DNA from: Pseudomonas sp. GGS8
GTDB taxonomy: Bacteria; Pseudomonadota; Gammaproteobacteria; Pseudomonadales; Pseudomonadaceae
Reading direction: 5' to 3'
Length of the DNA: 64,000 nt
Assembly (NCBI RefSeq): GCF_024168645.1
Contig: NZ_JALJWF010000001.1
Coordinates: forward strand, 1,417,001 to 1,481,000
Numbering within the stretch: the first letter of the stretch is position 1; the number at the start of each line of letters is the position of its first letter. The position numbers and the translations under genes are program-made. Shown here one piece after another: positions 53,259 through 62,577 of the stretch. A model generated the notes under the pieces. That model saw only the letters and a list, made by a program, of their open reading frames with translations, was not told the origin of the DNA and made no database searches.

Positions 53259-54668
53259 TTATCGACGAGAAAAAAAAGGTTCCTGCTCCACTGGTACCGT
53301 CTTTCCTGCCGCTGGTTTCACCCACGTCAGGTACGCCAGCACCAGCAGCACGATCCAGACCACACCCACGATCAGAGCCGCCTGGGTGTCCGGGAAATAG
53401 CCCAGCACGCCGAAGATGAACAGCATGAAGGCAATCGCCGCCATCGGCGCATAGGGCCAGAACGGCACTGGGAATTTCAACTGCGCGACCTGCTCGGCAC
53501 TCATGGAACGACGCATGGCCACTTGGGTGAACAGAATCATCAGCCAGACCCACACCGTGGCAAAGGTCGCGATGGAGGCGATTAACAGAAAGACGTTTTC
53601 CGGAATCAGGTAGTTCAGCAACACGCCCAGCAGCAGCGCACTGCTCATCACCATCACTGTCAGCCACGGCACGCCCCTGCGCGACAAACGGGCAAAGCCT
53701 TTGGGTGCGTGCCCTTGCTGAGCCAGGCCATACATCATGCGACCCGCGCCGAAGATGTCGCTGTTAATGGCCGACACCGCCGCCGAGATCACCACGATAT
53801 TGAGGATGGTCGCCGCCGAGCTGATCCCCAGGTTGTCGAAAATCTGTACGAACGGGCTGCCTTGGCTGCCGATCTGCTGCCACGGAAAGATCGACATCAG
53901 CACCAGCATCGTCAGCACGTAGAACAGCAAGATACGCAGCGGTACGGCATTGATCGCCCGGGGCAGCACACGCTGCGGGTCTTTGGCTTCACCGGCCGTA
54001 ACGCCGATGATTTCAATGCCACCAAATGCAAACATCACCACCGCAAACGATGCGATCAGGCCACCCACGCCATTGGGCATGAAGCCGCCCTGGGTCCAGA
54101 GGTTGCTGATATCGGTCGCCTGGGCACCGGGCGCACTGCTGATGCCAAACAGCATGATGCCGAAACCGCCAAGGATCATCGCGACGATGGCCGCGACCTT
54201 GAGTAGCGACAGCCAGAACTCCATTTCACCGAAGACTTTGACGTTGCACAGGTTCAAGCCGCCGACCACCGAAACGATGCCCAGCACCCAGATCCAGCGG
54301 GAGACCTCCGGAAACCAGAAGCCCATGTAAATGCCGAACGCGGTCACGTCGGCCATACCGACGATGACCATTTCAAACGCGTAGGTCCAACCGAGGATGA
54401 AACCCGCCATCGGCCCCAGATAGGTGCTGGCGTACTGGCCGAATGAGCCGGCCACCGGGTTGTGCACCGCCATCTCGCCAAGGGCGCGCATGACCATGAA
54501 CACCGCCGCGCCACCAATCAGATAAGCGAGCAGGACCGCAGGGCCGGCCATTTGAATGGCCGAGGCAGAACCGTAAAACAGCCCGGTGCCGATCGCCGAC
54601 CCCAGTGCCATGAAGCGAATATGTCGGGCAGAGAGCCCGCGTTTCAAACCTTTTGCTGACTGTTGCAT
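53259..54668 (-). CDS. hutT: APC-family amino acid permease, histidine transporter type
   Basis: 469 residues with 12 predicted helices. It opens with [19 protein letters not shown], the APC signature, and has [18 protein letters not shown]. In SBW25 the corresponding gene is known as the histidine transporter (hutTh, as I recall). It is cotranscribed with hutI and hutG. Confidence 0.93.
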   Translation of the reverse strand: MQQSAKGLKRGLSARHIRFMALGSAIGTGLFYGSASAIQMAGPAVLLAYLIGGAAVFMVMRALGEMAVHNPVAGSFGQYASTYLGPMAGFILGWTYAFEMVIVGMADVTAFGIYMGFWFPEVSRWIWVLGIVSVVGGLNLCNVKVFGEMEFWLSLLKVAAIVAMILGGFGIMLFGISSAPGAQATDISNLWTQGGFMPNGVGGLIASFAVVMFAFGGIEIIGVTAGEAKDPQRVLPRAINAVPLRILLFYVLTMLVLMSIFPWQQIGSQGSPFVQIFDNLGISSAATILNIVVISAAVSAINSDIFGAGRMMYGLAQQGHAPKGFARLSRRGVPWLTVMVMSSALLLGVLLNYLIPENVFLLIASIATFATVWVWLMILFTQVAMRRSMSAEQVAQLKFPVPFWPYAPMAAIAFMLFIFGVLGYFPDTQAALIVGVVWIVLLVLAYLTWVKPAAGKTVPVEQEPFFSRR

Positions 54669-54707
54669 TTTTCGTCCTTAATTATTCTTATCCAATACAA
54701 AATCGAA

Positions 54708-54780
54708 TCGCGAGCAGGCTCGCTCCCACAGGGGTTGTGTGAACACTGGAGATCCACTGTGGGAGCGGGCTTGCTCGCGA
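54708..54780. repeat. REP doublet between hutH and hutT
   Basis: Left unit of the CGAGCAGGCTCG type (54708-54730), right unit of the GGGCTTGCTCGCG type (54758-54780), so the two arms come from different subtypes. It lies 8 nt after the hutH stop. Confidence 0.88.
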
Positions 54781-54788
54781 AGAGGCCA

Positions 54789-56321
54789 TTACAGGCTAGG
54801 CAGCAACTTCGCCGTCACCAGATCATTCAGGCAACGCGTGGACAATAGCTCACTCGCCGCGTTGATGTCCGGCGCAAAGAAGCGATCCTTCTCATAGAAC
54901 GGCACTTCTGCGCGCAGGATGGCGCGAGCCTTTTCCAGTTTTGGCGAGGTTTTCAGACCGTCGCGCAAATCCAGCCCCTGGGCCGCAGCCAACCATTCCA
55001 CCGCGAGAATCCCGCGAGTATTCTCGGCCATTTCCCACAGACGCTTGCCCGCCGCCGGGGCCATGGACACGTGGTCTTCCTGGTTGGCCGACGTCGGCAG
55101 ACTGTCCACCGAATGTGGATGAGACAGCGCTTTGTTCTCGCTGGCCAAAGCCGCCGCGGTTACTTGAGCGATCATGAAGCCGGAATTCACACCACCATTG
55201 GCCACCAGGAACGGCGGCAGTTGCGACATGTGCTTGTCCATCATCAGCGAGATGCGGCGCTCGCTCAGGGAGCCGATTTCGGCGATGGCCAAAGCCATGT
55301 TGTCGGCGGCCATGGCCACCGGTTCGGCGTGGAAGTTGCCGCCGGAGATCACGTCACCTTCAGCGGCGAACACCAGCGGGTTATCCGATACGGCGTTGGC
55401 TTCCACGGCGAGCACTTCGGCGGCCTGACGGAACTGGGTCAGGCAGGCGCCCATGACTTGCGGCTGGCAGCGCAGGGAGTACGGGTCCTGGACCTTTTCG
55501 CAGTTCTGGTGCGAGTCGGACACTTCGCTGCGCTCACCCAGCAGATCGCGGTAAGCGGCAGCGGCGTCGATCTGGCCTTTCTGGCCGCGAGCGGCGTGGA
55601 TACGCGCATCGAACGGCGAGCGCGAGCCCAGTACCGCTTCGACCGTCATACCGCCAAGGGCCAAGGCGCCGGCGAACAGATCTTCGCCTTCGAACAGACC
55701 ACGCAGGGCGTAGGCGGTGGACACCTGAGTGCCGTTAAGCAGCGCCAGGCCTTCTTTCGCTGCCAGGGTCAGCGGTGTCAGACCGGCGACTTTCAGCGCT
55801 TCGGTGGCGGGCAGCCATTCGCCTTTGTAGCGCGCCTTGCCTTCGCCCAGCAGCACCAGCGACATGTGGGCCAACGGCGCCAAATCGCCGGACGCGCCGA
55901 CCGAACCTTTCAATGGAATGTGCGGGTAAACCTCAGCATTGATCAGCGCGATCAGTGCATCAATCACCTGACGACGAATGCCGGAAAAACCACGGCTCAG
56001 GCTGTTGACCTTGAGCACCATGACCAGCCGCACCAAGGCGTCGCTGATCGGCTCGCCGACACCGGCGGCGTGGGACAGCACCAGCGAGCGCTGGAGGTTT
56101 TCCAGGTCTTCGCTGGCGATGCGGGTCGAGGCCAGCAGGCCGAAACCGGTGTTGATGCCATACGCGGTGCGGTTCTCGGCGAGGATCTGTTCCACGCAGG
56201 CAACGCTGGCTTCGATTTGCGCCGAAGCGCTTTCGTCGAGGGTGATTTTGACCGGTTGCTGATACACATCACGCAGTTGGGCAAGGCTCAGTTGGCCGGG
56301 AATCAAATTAAGCGCAGTCAC
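54789..56321 (-). CDS. hutH: Histidine ammonia-lyase (MIO-containing)
   Basis: 510 residues from the GTG at 56321 ([16 protein letters not shown]), the length of P. putida HutH. AAGGAG lies 7 nt upstream; the ATG at 56327 is too close to it. Ala143-Ser144-Gly145 in [14 protein letters not shown] cyclise to the MIO electrophile. Tyr54, His84, Asn196, Gln278, Tyr281 and Arg284, equivalents of the known catalytic residues, are all present. It removes ammonia from histidine to give urocanate. It is downstream of a MIO-less paralogue and corresponds to hutH2 of SBW25. Confidence 0.95.
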   Translation of the reverse strand: MTALNLIPGQLSLAQLRDVYQQPVKITLDESASAQIEASVACVEQILAENRTAYGINTGFGLLASTRIASEDLENLQRSLVLSHAAGVGEPISDALVRLVMVLKVNSLSRGFSGIRRQVIDALIALINAEVYPHIPLKGSVGASGDLAPLAHMSLVLLGEGKARYKGEWLPATEALKVAGLTPLTLAAKEGLALLNGTQVSTAYALRGLFEGEDLFAGALALGGMTVEAVLGSRSPFDARIHAARGQKGQIDAAAAYRDLLGERSEVSDSHQNCEKVQDPYSLRCQPQVMGACLTQFRQAAEVLAVEANAVSDNPLVFAAEGDVISGGNFHAEPVAMAADNMALAIAEIGSLSERRISLMMDKHMSQLPPFLVANGGVNSGFMIAQVTAAALASENKALSHPHSVDSLPTSANQEDHVSMAPAAGKRLWEMAENTRGILAVEWLAAAQGLDLRDGLKTSPKLEKARAILRAEVPFYEKDRFFAPDINAASELLSTRCLNDLVTAKLLPSL

Positions 56322-56440
56322 ATTCATTCTCCTTTTGAGAGCATTTTTATTAACTAACCAGACGCTCCGGAGATATCCGTTGTCCGTCGCGTCCCGCCTT
56401 TTGGAGGGGCCGCGCCTTGGCACGCTGGTGGTTGTGGAAA

Positions 56441-57985
56441 TCAGTTGAGGTTCGGTACAGCTTTGTGCAACAAAATCGGGTCTTTCAAAACAGCAGCGGC
56501 GCTGGCGATGTCCGGTGCCAGCCAGCGGTCCTGGTCGTAAGCCGGAATACGTTCGCGCAGCAGGCGCCACGCGGCACCGGTGCCGGCGCCGAAGCCCGAG
56601 CCCGAGCCCTTGGAAAAGTCAGCTTTCAGGAATTCAAAGGCCTGGGCCGCCAGCAGGTACTCGATGGCGAGGATCTGCGTGCAGTTTTCCAACGCGCGAT
56701 GCAGCTTCAGCGCGGCGTTGGTACCCATGCTCAGGTGGTCTTCCTGCAAGCCCGAAGTGACGTAGTTATCGAGCACCGCCGGTTGCGCCAACTGGCGGTT
56801 TTCCGCACACAGCGACGCGGCGACGTATTGCACGATCATCATCCCGGAGTTCACGCCCGGATTGGCCACCAGAAAGGCCGGCAAACCGCTGACGTGCGGG
56901 TTGACCAAGCGGTCCAGGCGACGCTCGGCGATGGAGCCGATTTCGGCCATGGCGATCGCTAGCAAGTCAGCCGCCAAAGCAACTGATTGGCCGTGTGGAT
57001 TGGCCTGGGACATGACACGGAAATTCTCCGGCGTGCCCAGCAGCAGTGGGTTATCAGTGACGGCGTTGAGTTCGGTTTCGATCTGCTTCCTGGCGTGTTC
57101 AAGCTGATCGCGGGCAGCACCGTGCACTTGCGGAATCGAGCGGATGCTCAGTGCATCCTGAGTGCGAATGCCTTTGCTGTTGGCGATCACTTCACTGCCG
57201 TCAAGCAACGCCCGCAGATTGATACCCACCTGTTGCATGCCCGGATGCGGTTTGAGCGCGATGATCTCGGCATCGAACGCGGCAATCTGCCCGCGCTGGG
57301 CCTCGAAGCTCATGGCGCCGATCACATCGGCCCACTGCACCAGGTTCGTTGCATCGGCCAGGGCCAGGCAACTGAGGCCGGTCATGCACGGCGTGCCGTT
57401 GACCAGGCACAAACCGTCCTTGGCGCCGAGCTGAACCGGTTGCAGGCCCTCCTCGCTCAAAGCGTGTTGTGCAGAAACGATCTGCCCTCGATAGCTGACA
57501 TTACCGACGCCCAACAGCGCGATGCCGATGTGGGCCATGTGGGTCAGGTAACCGACCGACCCCTGGGACGGCACTTGCGGGGTGATGCCACGGTTAAGCA
57601 GCGCCAGCAGGGCTTCGACCACCCGGCGATGAATGCCGGATTTGCCATGGCTGTAGTTGTGGATCGCGGCGCAAATGATCGCGCGGGTCTGCTCGTCGGC
57701 CAGCGGTGCACCGACGCCGCAGGCATGGCTGAGCAAGGTGTTGCGCGACAGCTGGCTGAGTTGTTCGTCCTTGAGCGAGACGTTGCACAAAGCGCCCAGG
57801 CCGGTATTGACGCCGTAGGCACGCTCGCCGCTGGCGACGATGCGCTGGACGATCGCCTGGGCATTTTCGATCCGCGCCCAGGTTTGGGCCGATAGCTCGA
57901 GCTGCGCGCCATGGCGGGCTACCGCGACCACATCCTGCCAACGCAACGGGGCATCGGCGATAACGATTTTTTCAGCCTGGGACAT
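56441..57985 (-). CDS. Histidase-family paralogue lacking the MIO triad
   Basis: 514 residues from ATG 57985 ([19 protein letters not shown]), with GAGG 6 nt upstream. The frame is full length and intact. It aligns end to end with HutH but reads [11 protein letters not shown] where HutH has [14 protein letters not shown]. Ala-Ser-Gly, the three residues that form the MIO group, are gone (junction at about residues 145/146). The catalytic Tyr of QDPYSLR is Leu (QDALSIR, Leu279). Tyr57, His87, Asn196, Gln276, Arg282 and the QEDH motif remain. It is most likely not a normal ammonia-lyase. It may be a binding or regulatory subunit. Same orientation and operon as hutH, corresponding to hutH1 of SBW25. 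Confidence 0.92.
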   Translation of the reverse strand: MSQAEKIVIADAPLRWQDVVAVARHGAQLELSAQTWARIENAQAIVQRIVASGERAYGVNTGLGALCNVSLKDEQLSQLSRNTLLSHACGVGAPLADEQTRAIICAAIHNYSHGKSGIHRRVVEALLALLNRGITPQVPSQGSVGYLTHMAHIGIALLGVGNVSYRGQIVSAQHALSEEGLQPVQLGAKDGLCLVNGTPCMTGLSCLALADATNLVQWADVIGAMSFEAQRGQIAAFDAEIIALKPHPGMQQVGINLRALLDGSEVIANSKGIRTQDALSIRSIPQVHGAARDQLEHARKQIETELNAVTDNPLLLGTPENFRVMSQANPHGQSVALAADLLAIAMAEIGSIAERRLDRLVNPHVSGLPAFLVANPGVNSGMMIVQYVAASLCAENRQLAQPAVLDNYVTSGLQEDHLSMGTNAALKLHRALENCTQILAIEYLLAAQAFEFLKADFSKGSGSGFGAGTGAAWRLLRERIPAYDQDRWLAPDIASAAAVLKDPILLHKAVPNLN

Positions 57986-58030
57986 CATTAACCTCATGCG
58001 TACAACCTGAATATTGATGCAGCTTTACTG

Positions 58031-58132
58031 GCCTCATCGCGGGCAAGCCCGCTCCCACAGTGTTCTGTTGTGTGAACAAAATTTGTGCAACACAACCAAT
58101 CCCTGTGGGAGCGGGCTTGCCCACGATGAGGC
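58031..58132. repeat. REP doublet between hutV and the MIO-less paralogue
   Basis: Units 58031-58059 and 58101-58132. Extra complementary bases (GCCTCAT and ATGAGGC) extend the arms, giving one of the strongest stems in the window. Core GCGGGCTTGCCCGC, with one change (CCACGATGAGG) on the right. Confidence 0.9.
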
Positions 58133-58154
58133 CCGCCCGATCACCGCAAATTTC

Positions 58155-58985
58155 TCAAACCACCGCCGCCCGCCGCTGTACGAACCGGTCCACATACTCA
58201 TCCGCCGGCGAATGCAGGATCTCTCGTGGTGTGCCGACCTGAATCAGTCGGCCATCCTTGAGGATCGCGATGCGGTTGCCGATGCGCACGGCCTCGTCGA
58301 GGTCGTGAGTGATGAAGACGATGGTCTTGTGCAGGGTCTTTTGCAGTTCCAGCAACTGGTCCTGCATTTCGGCGCGGATCAGCGGGTCGAGGGCGCTGAA
58401 GGCTTCGTCCATCAGGATGATGTCGGTGTCCGCCGCCAGTGCGCGAGCCAGGCCCACACGCTGGCGCATGCCGCCGGAAAGCTGATGCGGGTATTTGTTT
58501 TCGTAGCCCTTCAGGCCCACGGTGTTGATCCAGTGCAGCGCGCGTTCGGCGCACATCTGCTTGCTCTCGCCACGCACTTTCAGGCCGTAGGCGACGTTAT
58601 CCAGCACGGTTTTGTGCGGCAGCAGGCCGAAGCTCTGGAACACCATGCTGATCTTGTGCCGACGAAATTCACGCAGGGCTTCCATGTCGTATTGCAGGAT
58701 GTCCACGCCGTCCACCAGGATCGCACCGCTGGTGGGGTCGATCAGGCGGTTGAAGTGGCGCACCAGGGTCGACTTGCCGGAACCCGACAGGCCCATGATC
58801 ACGAAGATCTCACCGGTGGCGATGCTCAACGACAGGTCGTTCACGCCGACCACACAACCAGTTTCGGCCAGTACCTGATCCTTGGTTTTGCCCTGGCCAA
58901 TCATGCTCAGTGCTTCCTTGGAGCGGTTACCGAAAATCTTGAAGACGTTTTTGACTTCGATCTTGCTGATGGCTGCGTTGCTCAT
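58155..58985 (-). CDS. hutV: Histidine ABC transporter ATPase (HutV-like)
   Basis: 276 residues, ProV-type. Walker A GLSGSGKST, Q-loop VFQSFGLLPH, signature LSGGMRQR, Walker B DIILMDEAFSALDP. No CBS domains follow, which separates it from osmotic ProV. It overlaps hutW by 4 nt. Confidence 0.9.
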   Translation of the reverse strand: MSNAAISKIEVKNVFKIFGNRSKEALSMIGQGKTKDQVLAETGCVVGVNDLSLSIATGEIFVIMGLSGSGKSTLVRHFNRLIDPTSGAILVDGVDILQYDMEALREFRRHKISMVFQSFGLLPHKTVLDNVAYGLKVRGESKQMCAERALHWINTVGLKGYENKYPHQLSGGMRQRVGLARALAADTDIILMDEAFSALDPLIRAEMQDQLLELQKTLHKTIVFITHDLDEAVRIGNRIAILKDGRLIQVGTPREILHSPADEYVDRFVQRRAAVV

Positions 58986-59833
58986 TTGCTCACCTCATGC
59001 CGTGGCCGACCATACGCCTGTGTAATGCGGTCGATCACCACTGCCAGAATCACGATCGCCAGACCGGCCTCAAGACCACGTCCGACGTTGAGGGTCTGAA
59101 TCCCCACCAATACGTCTTCACCCAAGCCACGGGCACCGATCATCGAGGCGATCACCACCATCGACAGGGCCATCATGGTGGTCTGGTTGATCCCGGCCAT
59201 GATGCTTGGCAGGGCCAGCGGCAGTTGCACGCCGAACAGTTGCTGCCAGCGGTTGGCACCGAAGGCGTTGATCGCTTCCATCACTTCACCGTCAACCTGG
59301 CGAATACCCAGATCGGTCAGGCGGATCAGCGGAGGTGCGGCGTAGATCACCGTGGCGAAAATCGCCGGAACCTTGCCCAGACCAAACAGCATCAGCACCG
59401 GAATCAGGTACACGAAGCTCGGCATGGTTTGCATGATGTCCAGCAACGGCATCAACACCGAACGCAGGCGATTGCTGCGCGCAGAAAGAATGCCCAACGG
59501 AATGCCGATCAGCACCGAGATGACCGTCGCCACCATCATCAGCGCCAGGGTCTGCATCAGCTTGTCCCAGAGACCGACCGCGCCCACCAGGAACAGCAGG
59601 CCGACGATGACCGCCGTGGTCACGACTTTGCGGGTCGCGTGCCAGGCCACGCCCGCCACGATTGCCAGCATCAGCCACCAGGGCGCCGCACGCAGCAGCC
59701 CTTCAAGATTGACGATGGCCCACAGCAGGGTGTCGGAGATGCTGCGGAACACGTCGCCGTAGTTGGTGACCAGCGAATCGACCCAACCGTTGACCCAGTC
59801 GGCGATGGAAAAGGTAAAGCTTTCGGGAAACAT
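58982..59833 (-). CDS. hutW: Histidine ABC transporter permease (HutW-like)
   Basis: 283 residues of the ProW type with about seven helices and the EAA-type loop EVMEAINAFGANRWQQLFGV. It belongs to the trio hutX-hutW-hutV. Confidence 0.9.
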   Translation of the reverse strand: MFPESFTFSIADWVNGWVDSLVTNYGDVFRSISDTLLWAIVNLEGLLRAAPWWLMLAIVAGVAWHATRKVVTTAVIVGLLFLVGAVGLWDKLMQTLALMMVATVISVLIGIPLGILSARSNRLRSVLMPLLDIMQTMPSFVYLIPVLMLFGLGKVPAIFATVIYAAPPLIRLTDLGIRQVDGEVMEAINAFGANRWQQLFGVQLPLALPSIMAGINQTTMMALSMVVIASMIGARGLGEDVLVGIQTLNVGRGLEAGLAIVILAVVIDRITQAYGRPRHEVSK

Positions 59834-59903
59834 AAGAGACTCTCAATCAAGGGGTTGCGATCAAGCATCCGACTGCCGTTGCCGACAGTCGGAGAGGCTC
59901 AAC

Positions 59904-60872
59904 CTACAAGGCCGCGTCGATTTTCTTGGCTGCGTCTTCGCTCACCCACGCGTGCCAGACTTCAGGATGTTCCTTCAAGAAGATCTTGGCCAGTTTTGGC
60001 GACTCGATCCGCTCTTTGGCCATACGCCCCAGGTTCTGATTCAGCAGGTCGATCGGCAGGTTGACCTTTTCCAGCACGGTCACCAGTTCCGGGGCCTGCT
60101 CGTGGAAAGTCTTGGAGAGGCCGACCTTGATGGTCACGCGCTTGTCGACACCCGGTTTTTCTTCCAGTTTGACCACGTCGATCTGGCCCATCAGCGGGGT
60201 TGGCGACCAGTAGTAGAACAGGATCGGCTCGCCACGCTTGTAGCTCGACAGCACCGCCGCATCCAGCGCCGGGCCGGTGCCTGGACGGAAGTTGGTGTAG
60301 CTGTTTTCCAGGCCGTAGCTTTTCAGCATTTCGCTGTTATCCAGCTCGCAGGTCCAGCCGGCCGGGCAGTTGTAGAAACGGCCTTTGGATGGCTCTTCGG
60401 CGTCCTTGAACACCGCGGAATATTTGGCCAGGTCGGCAATGTTTTTCAGGTCCGGAGCCTTGGCTTCCAGTTTGCGCTTGACGTCGCCTTCGATCACGTA
60501 GCGCGGCACGTACCAGCCTTCGACAGCCCCCACCACCGGCGCACCGACACCGACGACTTTGCCGGCCTTCTCAGCCTTGTTCCAGACTTCGCTGCGGCCG
60601 ACCCACTCTTCGGCGAACACTTGGATGTCGTTGCTGCTCAGGGCGTTTTCCATGGTGATGGAGTTGCCCGGCAGGCTGTCGGTCTTGCAGTCGTAGCCTT
60701 TCTCCAACACAACTTGCAGCACGTCGGTCAGCAGCATGGCACTTTCCCAGTTCAGGCCGGCGAATTTCACCGGTTTGCCCGACTCGCACCAACCAGCCGC
60801 CTGAGTGGCGCCGGCACTGGCCAGCAGGCCCATGGAAAGCAATGTGGTCAGCAGGGTCTTGTTCGATTTCAT
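59904..60872 (-). CDS. hutX: Histidine ABC binding protein (HutX-like)
   Basis: 322 residues with a signal peptide ending ATQAAGW. OpuAC-type fold (VKFAGLNWESAMLLTDVL, DIQVFAEEWVGRSEV, PILFYYWSPTPLM). Position in the hut operon and similarity to HutX of rhizobia indicate histidine; ligand not proven here. It is 70 nt upstream of hutW. Confidence 0.88.
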   Translation of the reverse strand: MKSNKTLLTTLLSMGLLASAGATQAAGWCESGKPVKFAGLNWESAMLLTDVLQVVLEKGYDCKTDSLPGNSITMENALSSNDIQVFAEEWVGRSEVWNKAEKAGKVVGVGAPVVGAVEGWYVPRYVIEGDVKRKLEAKAPDLKNIADLAKYSAVFKDAEEPSKGRFYNCPAGWTCELDNSEMLKSYGLENSYTNFRPGTGPALDAAVLSSYKRGEPILFYYWSPTPLMGQIDVVKLEEKPGVDKRVTIKVGLSKTFHEQAPELVTVLEKVNLPIDLLNQNLGRMAKERIESPKLAKIFLKEHPEVWHAWVSEDAAKKIDAAL

Positions 60873-60940
60873 TGTGTGACGCTCCTAATCATGAGTTGGC
60901 TTACGGCAGTCAAGAGGCATCCAGCCCTGTCCACGTCCAA

Positions 60941-62413
60941 TCAGGCCTGCGCCGCAGCGCGACCGGTCCCGCTTGTTTTAGGTTGTACAACGCTGTCCTG
61001 CTCGACCGGCAGGATCAGTTGATCGGGTACTGCGCTGTGCCATTTTTTCGCGCACACGTAATACAGGGCTGCGGGAAGCACCAGACCGATGATCCAGGAA
61101 ATATCCACACCCCCCAGATCGTCCACCAGCGGACCGGTATAGAACTTGGTAGAGATGAACGGCAGTTGCACCAGTACACCGAAGACATAGACGCTGATAC
61201 CGAGAGGATTCCAACGGCCGTAGCGACCGTTCGGATCGGCCAGCGCCGGCACGTCATAGCGCTCGCGAGTGATGCAGTAGTAGTCCACCAGGTTGATCGC
61301 GCTCCATGGCGTGAAAAAAGCCAGCAAAAACAGGATGAAGGACTTGAAGGCACCGAGGAACGAGTGCTGACCGAGCAATGCGATCAGGGTCGCAGTGCCG
61401 ACGATGACCAGCACGAAGACCAGACGCTGCAAGCGCGTTACCCGCAGGTCACCACGGAAACCGCTGATGACGGTCGCAATGCACATGAAGCTGCCGTAGG
61501 AGTTCAGCGTAGAGATGGTGACCTTGCCGAATGCGATGCTGAAGTACAGCAGCGCAGCGGTGGCACCGCTGCCGCTCAAACCAACGATGTAAGCCACTTC
61601 GTGGCCGGCGAATTGCCCGTTGGCCATGGCGGCGGCAAACACGCCGAGGATCATCGCCACCTGCGCACCAATAACCGAACCGGCGCCGGCGGCGAAAAAG
61701 GTTTTCACCGAAGACGTGCTGCTCGGCAGGTAGCGTGAATAGTCAGCCACGTAGGGGCCAAAGGCGATCTGCCAGGACGCCGCGAGCGACACCGCGAGCA
61801 GAAAGCTGGTCCAGCTGAAGTGGCGGATTTGCAGGAGTGCGCCAACGTCAGTCTGGCTCATCAGGCGACTGAACAGGTAAACGAAGGCAATCACGCCAAT
61901 GACGCTGGCGACACGGCCGATGAAATGAATCACCCGATAACCGAGCACCGTGACCAGCACGATGACACTGGCGAAAATGAGGATACCGACGCTGTCGCTG
62001 ACGCCAAACAACTGGCCCAGCGCCTGGCCGGAAAGCACGGTGCCCGTTGCGGTGAAGCCCAGGTACATCAGGCACACCAGTACGATCGGGATGGCCGCGC
62101 CATAAACACCGAACTGCACCCGGCTAGAGATCATCTGCGGCAGGCCAAGCTTGGGCCCTTGCGCCGCATGCAGTGCCATCACGCCGCCGCCGAGCAATTG
62201 CCCGATCAGCAAACCGATCAACGACCAGAACACGTCACCGCCCAGCACCACCGCCAATGCACCCGTGACAATCGCGGTGATTTGCAGGTTGGCACCCATC
62301 CACAGGGTGAACTGGCTCAACAGACGACCGTGTCTCTCCGCTTCCGGGATGTAGTCGATCGAACGTTTCTCGATCAACGGTTTACTGCCTGCACGATCGT
62401 CATTAACAGCCAT
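60941..62413 (-). CDS. NCS1-family permease, probable urocanate transporter
   Basis: 490 residues with 12 helices. NCS1 (purine/cytosine-permease-like) features: QFTLWMGANLQITAIVTGAL and GLPQMISSRVQFGVYG. In SBW25 this gene position encodes the urocanate transporter hutTu, as I recall. It is downstream of hutU, after a REP doublet. Confidence 0.85.
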   Translation of the reverse strand: MAVNDDRAGSKPLIEKRSIDYIPEAERHGRLLSQFTLWMGANLQITAIVTGALAVVLGGDVFWSLIGLLIGQLLGGGVMALHAAQGPKLGLPQMISSRVQFGVYGAAIPIVLVCLMYLGFTATGTVLSGQALGQLFGVSDSVGILIFASVIVLVTVLGYRVIHFIGRVASVIGVIAFVYLFSRLMSQTDVGALLQIRHFSWTSFLLAVSLAASWQIAFGPYVADYSRYLPSSTSSVKTFFAAGAGSVIGAQVAMILGVFAAAMANGQFAGHEVAYIVGLSGSGATAALLYFSIAFGKVTISTLNSYGSFMCIATVISGFRGDLRVTRLQRLVFVLVIVGTATLIALLGQHSFLGAFKSFILFLLAFFTPWSAINLVDYYCITRERYDVPALADPNGRYGRWNPLGISVYVFGVLVQLPFISTKFYTGPLVDDLGGVDISWIIGLVLPAALYYVCAKKWHSAVPDQLILPVEQDSVVQPKTSGTGRAAAQA

Positions 62414-62456
62414 TGTTCAACCTCTGTGGATTGTTATTCGGTGTTGGTTTGACCTC

Positions 62457-62536
62457 TGTAGGAGCGAGACTGCCCGCGAAGGCGTGCTTTCTGACACACC
62501 GAGGCGCATCGTTCGCGGGCAAGCCTCGCCCCTACA
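62457..62536. repeat. REP doublet, TGTAGGAGCGA variant, between hutU and the NCS1 gene
   Basis: Units 62457-62479 and 62512-62536; TGTAGG replaces TGTGGG and the right arm has CGCCCCTACA. This is the most diverged doublet in the window. Confidence 0.85.
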
Positions 62537-62549
62537 GCTTTTGTGTATG

Positions 62550-62577
62550 GCCACCCACTGAGGGTGGCTGGTTTTTT
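62550..62577 (+). terminator. Plus-strand hairpin with T-run at the hutU 3' end
   Basis: Stem GCCACCC/GGGTGGC with loop ACTGA (62550-62568) and TTTTTT at 62572-62577. The T-run is on the plus strand, opposite to hutU, and touches the hutU stop codon. No plus-strand gene lies near. On the minus strand the same stem follows hutU without a T-run. Confidence 0.45.

Noticed and set aside
55071..57895. Open frames of 428 and 302 codons on the plus strand
   Set aside because: Antisense to the two histidase-family genes.
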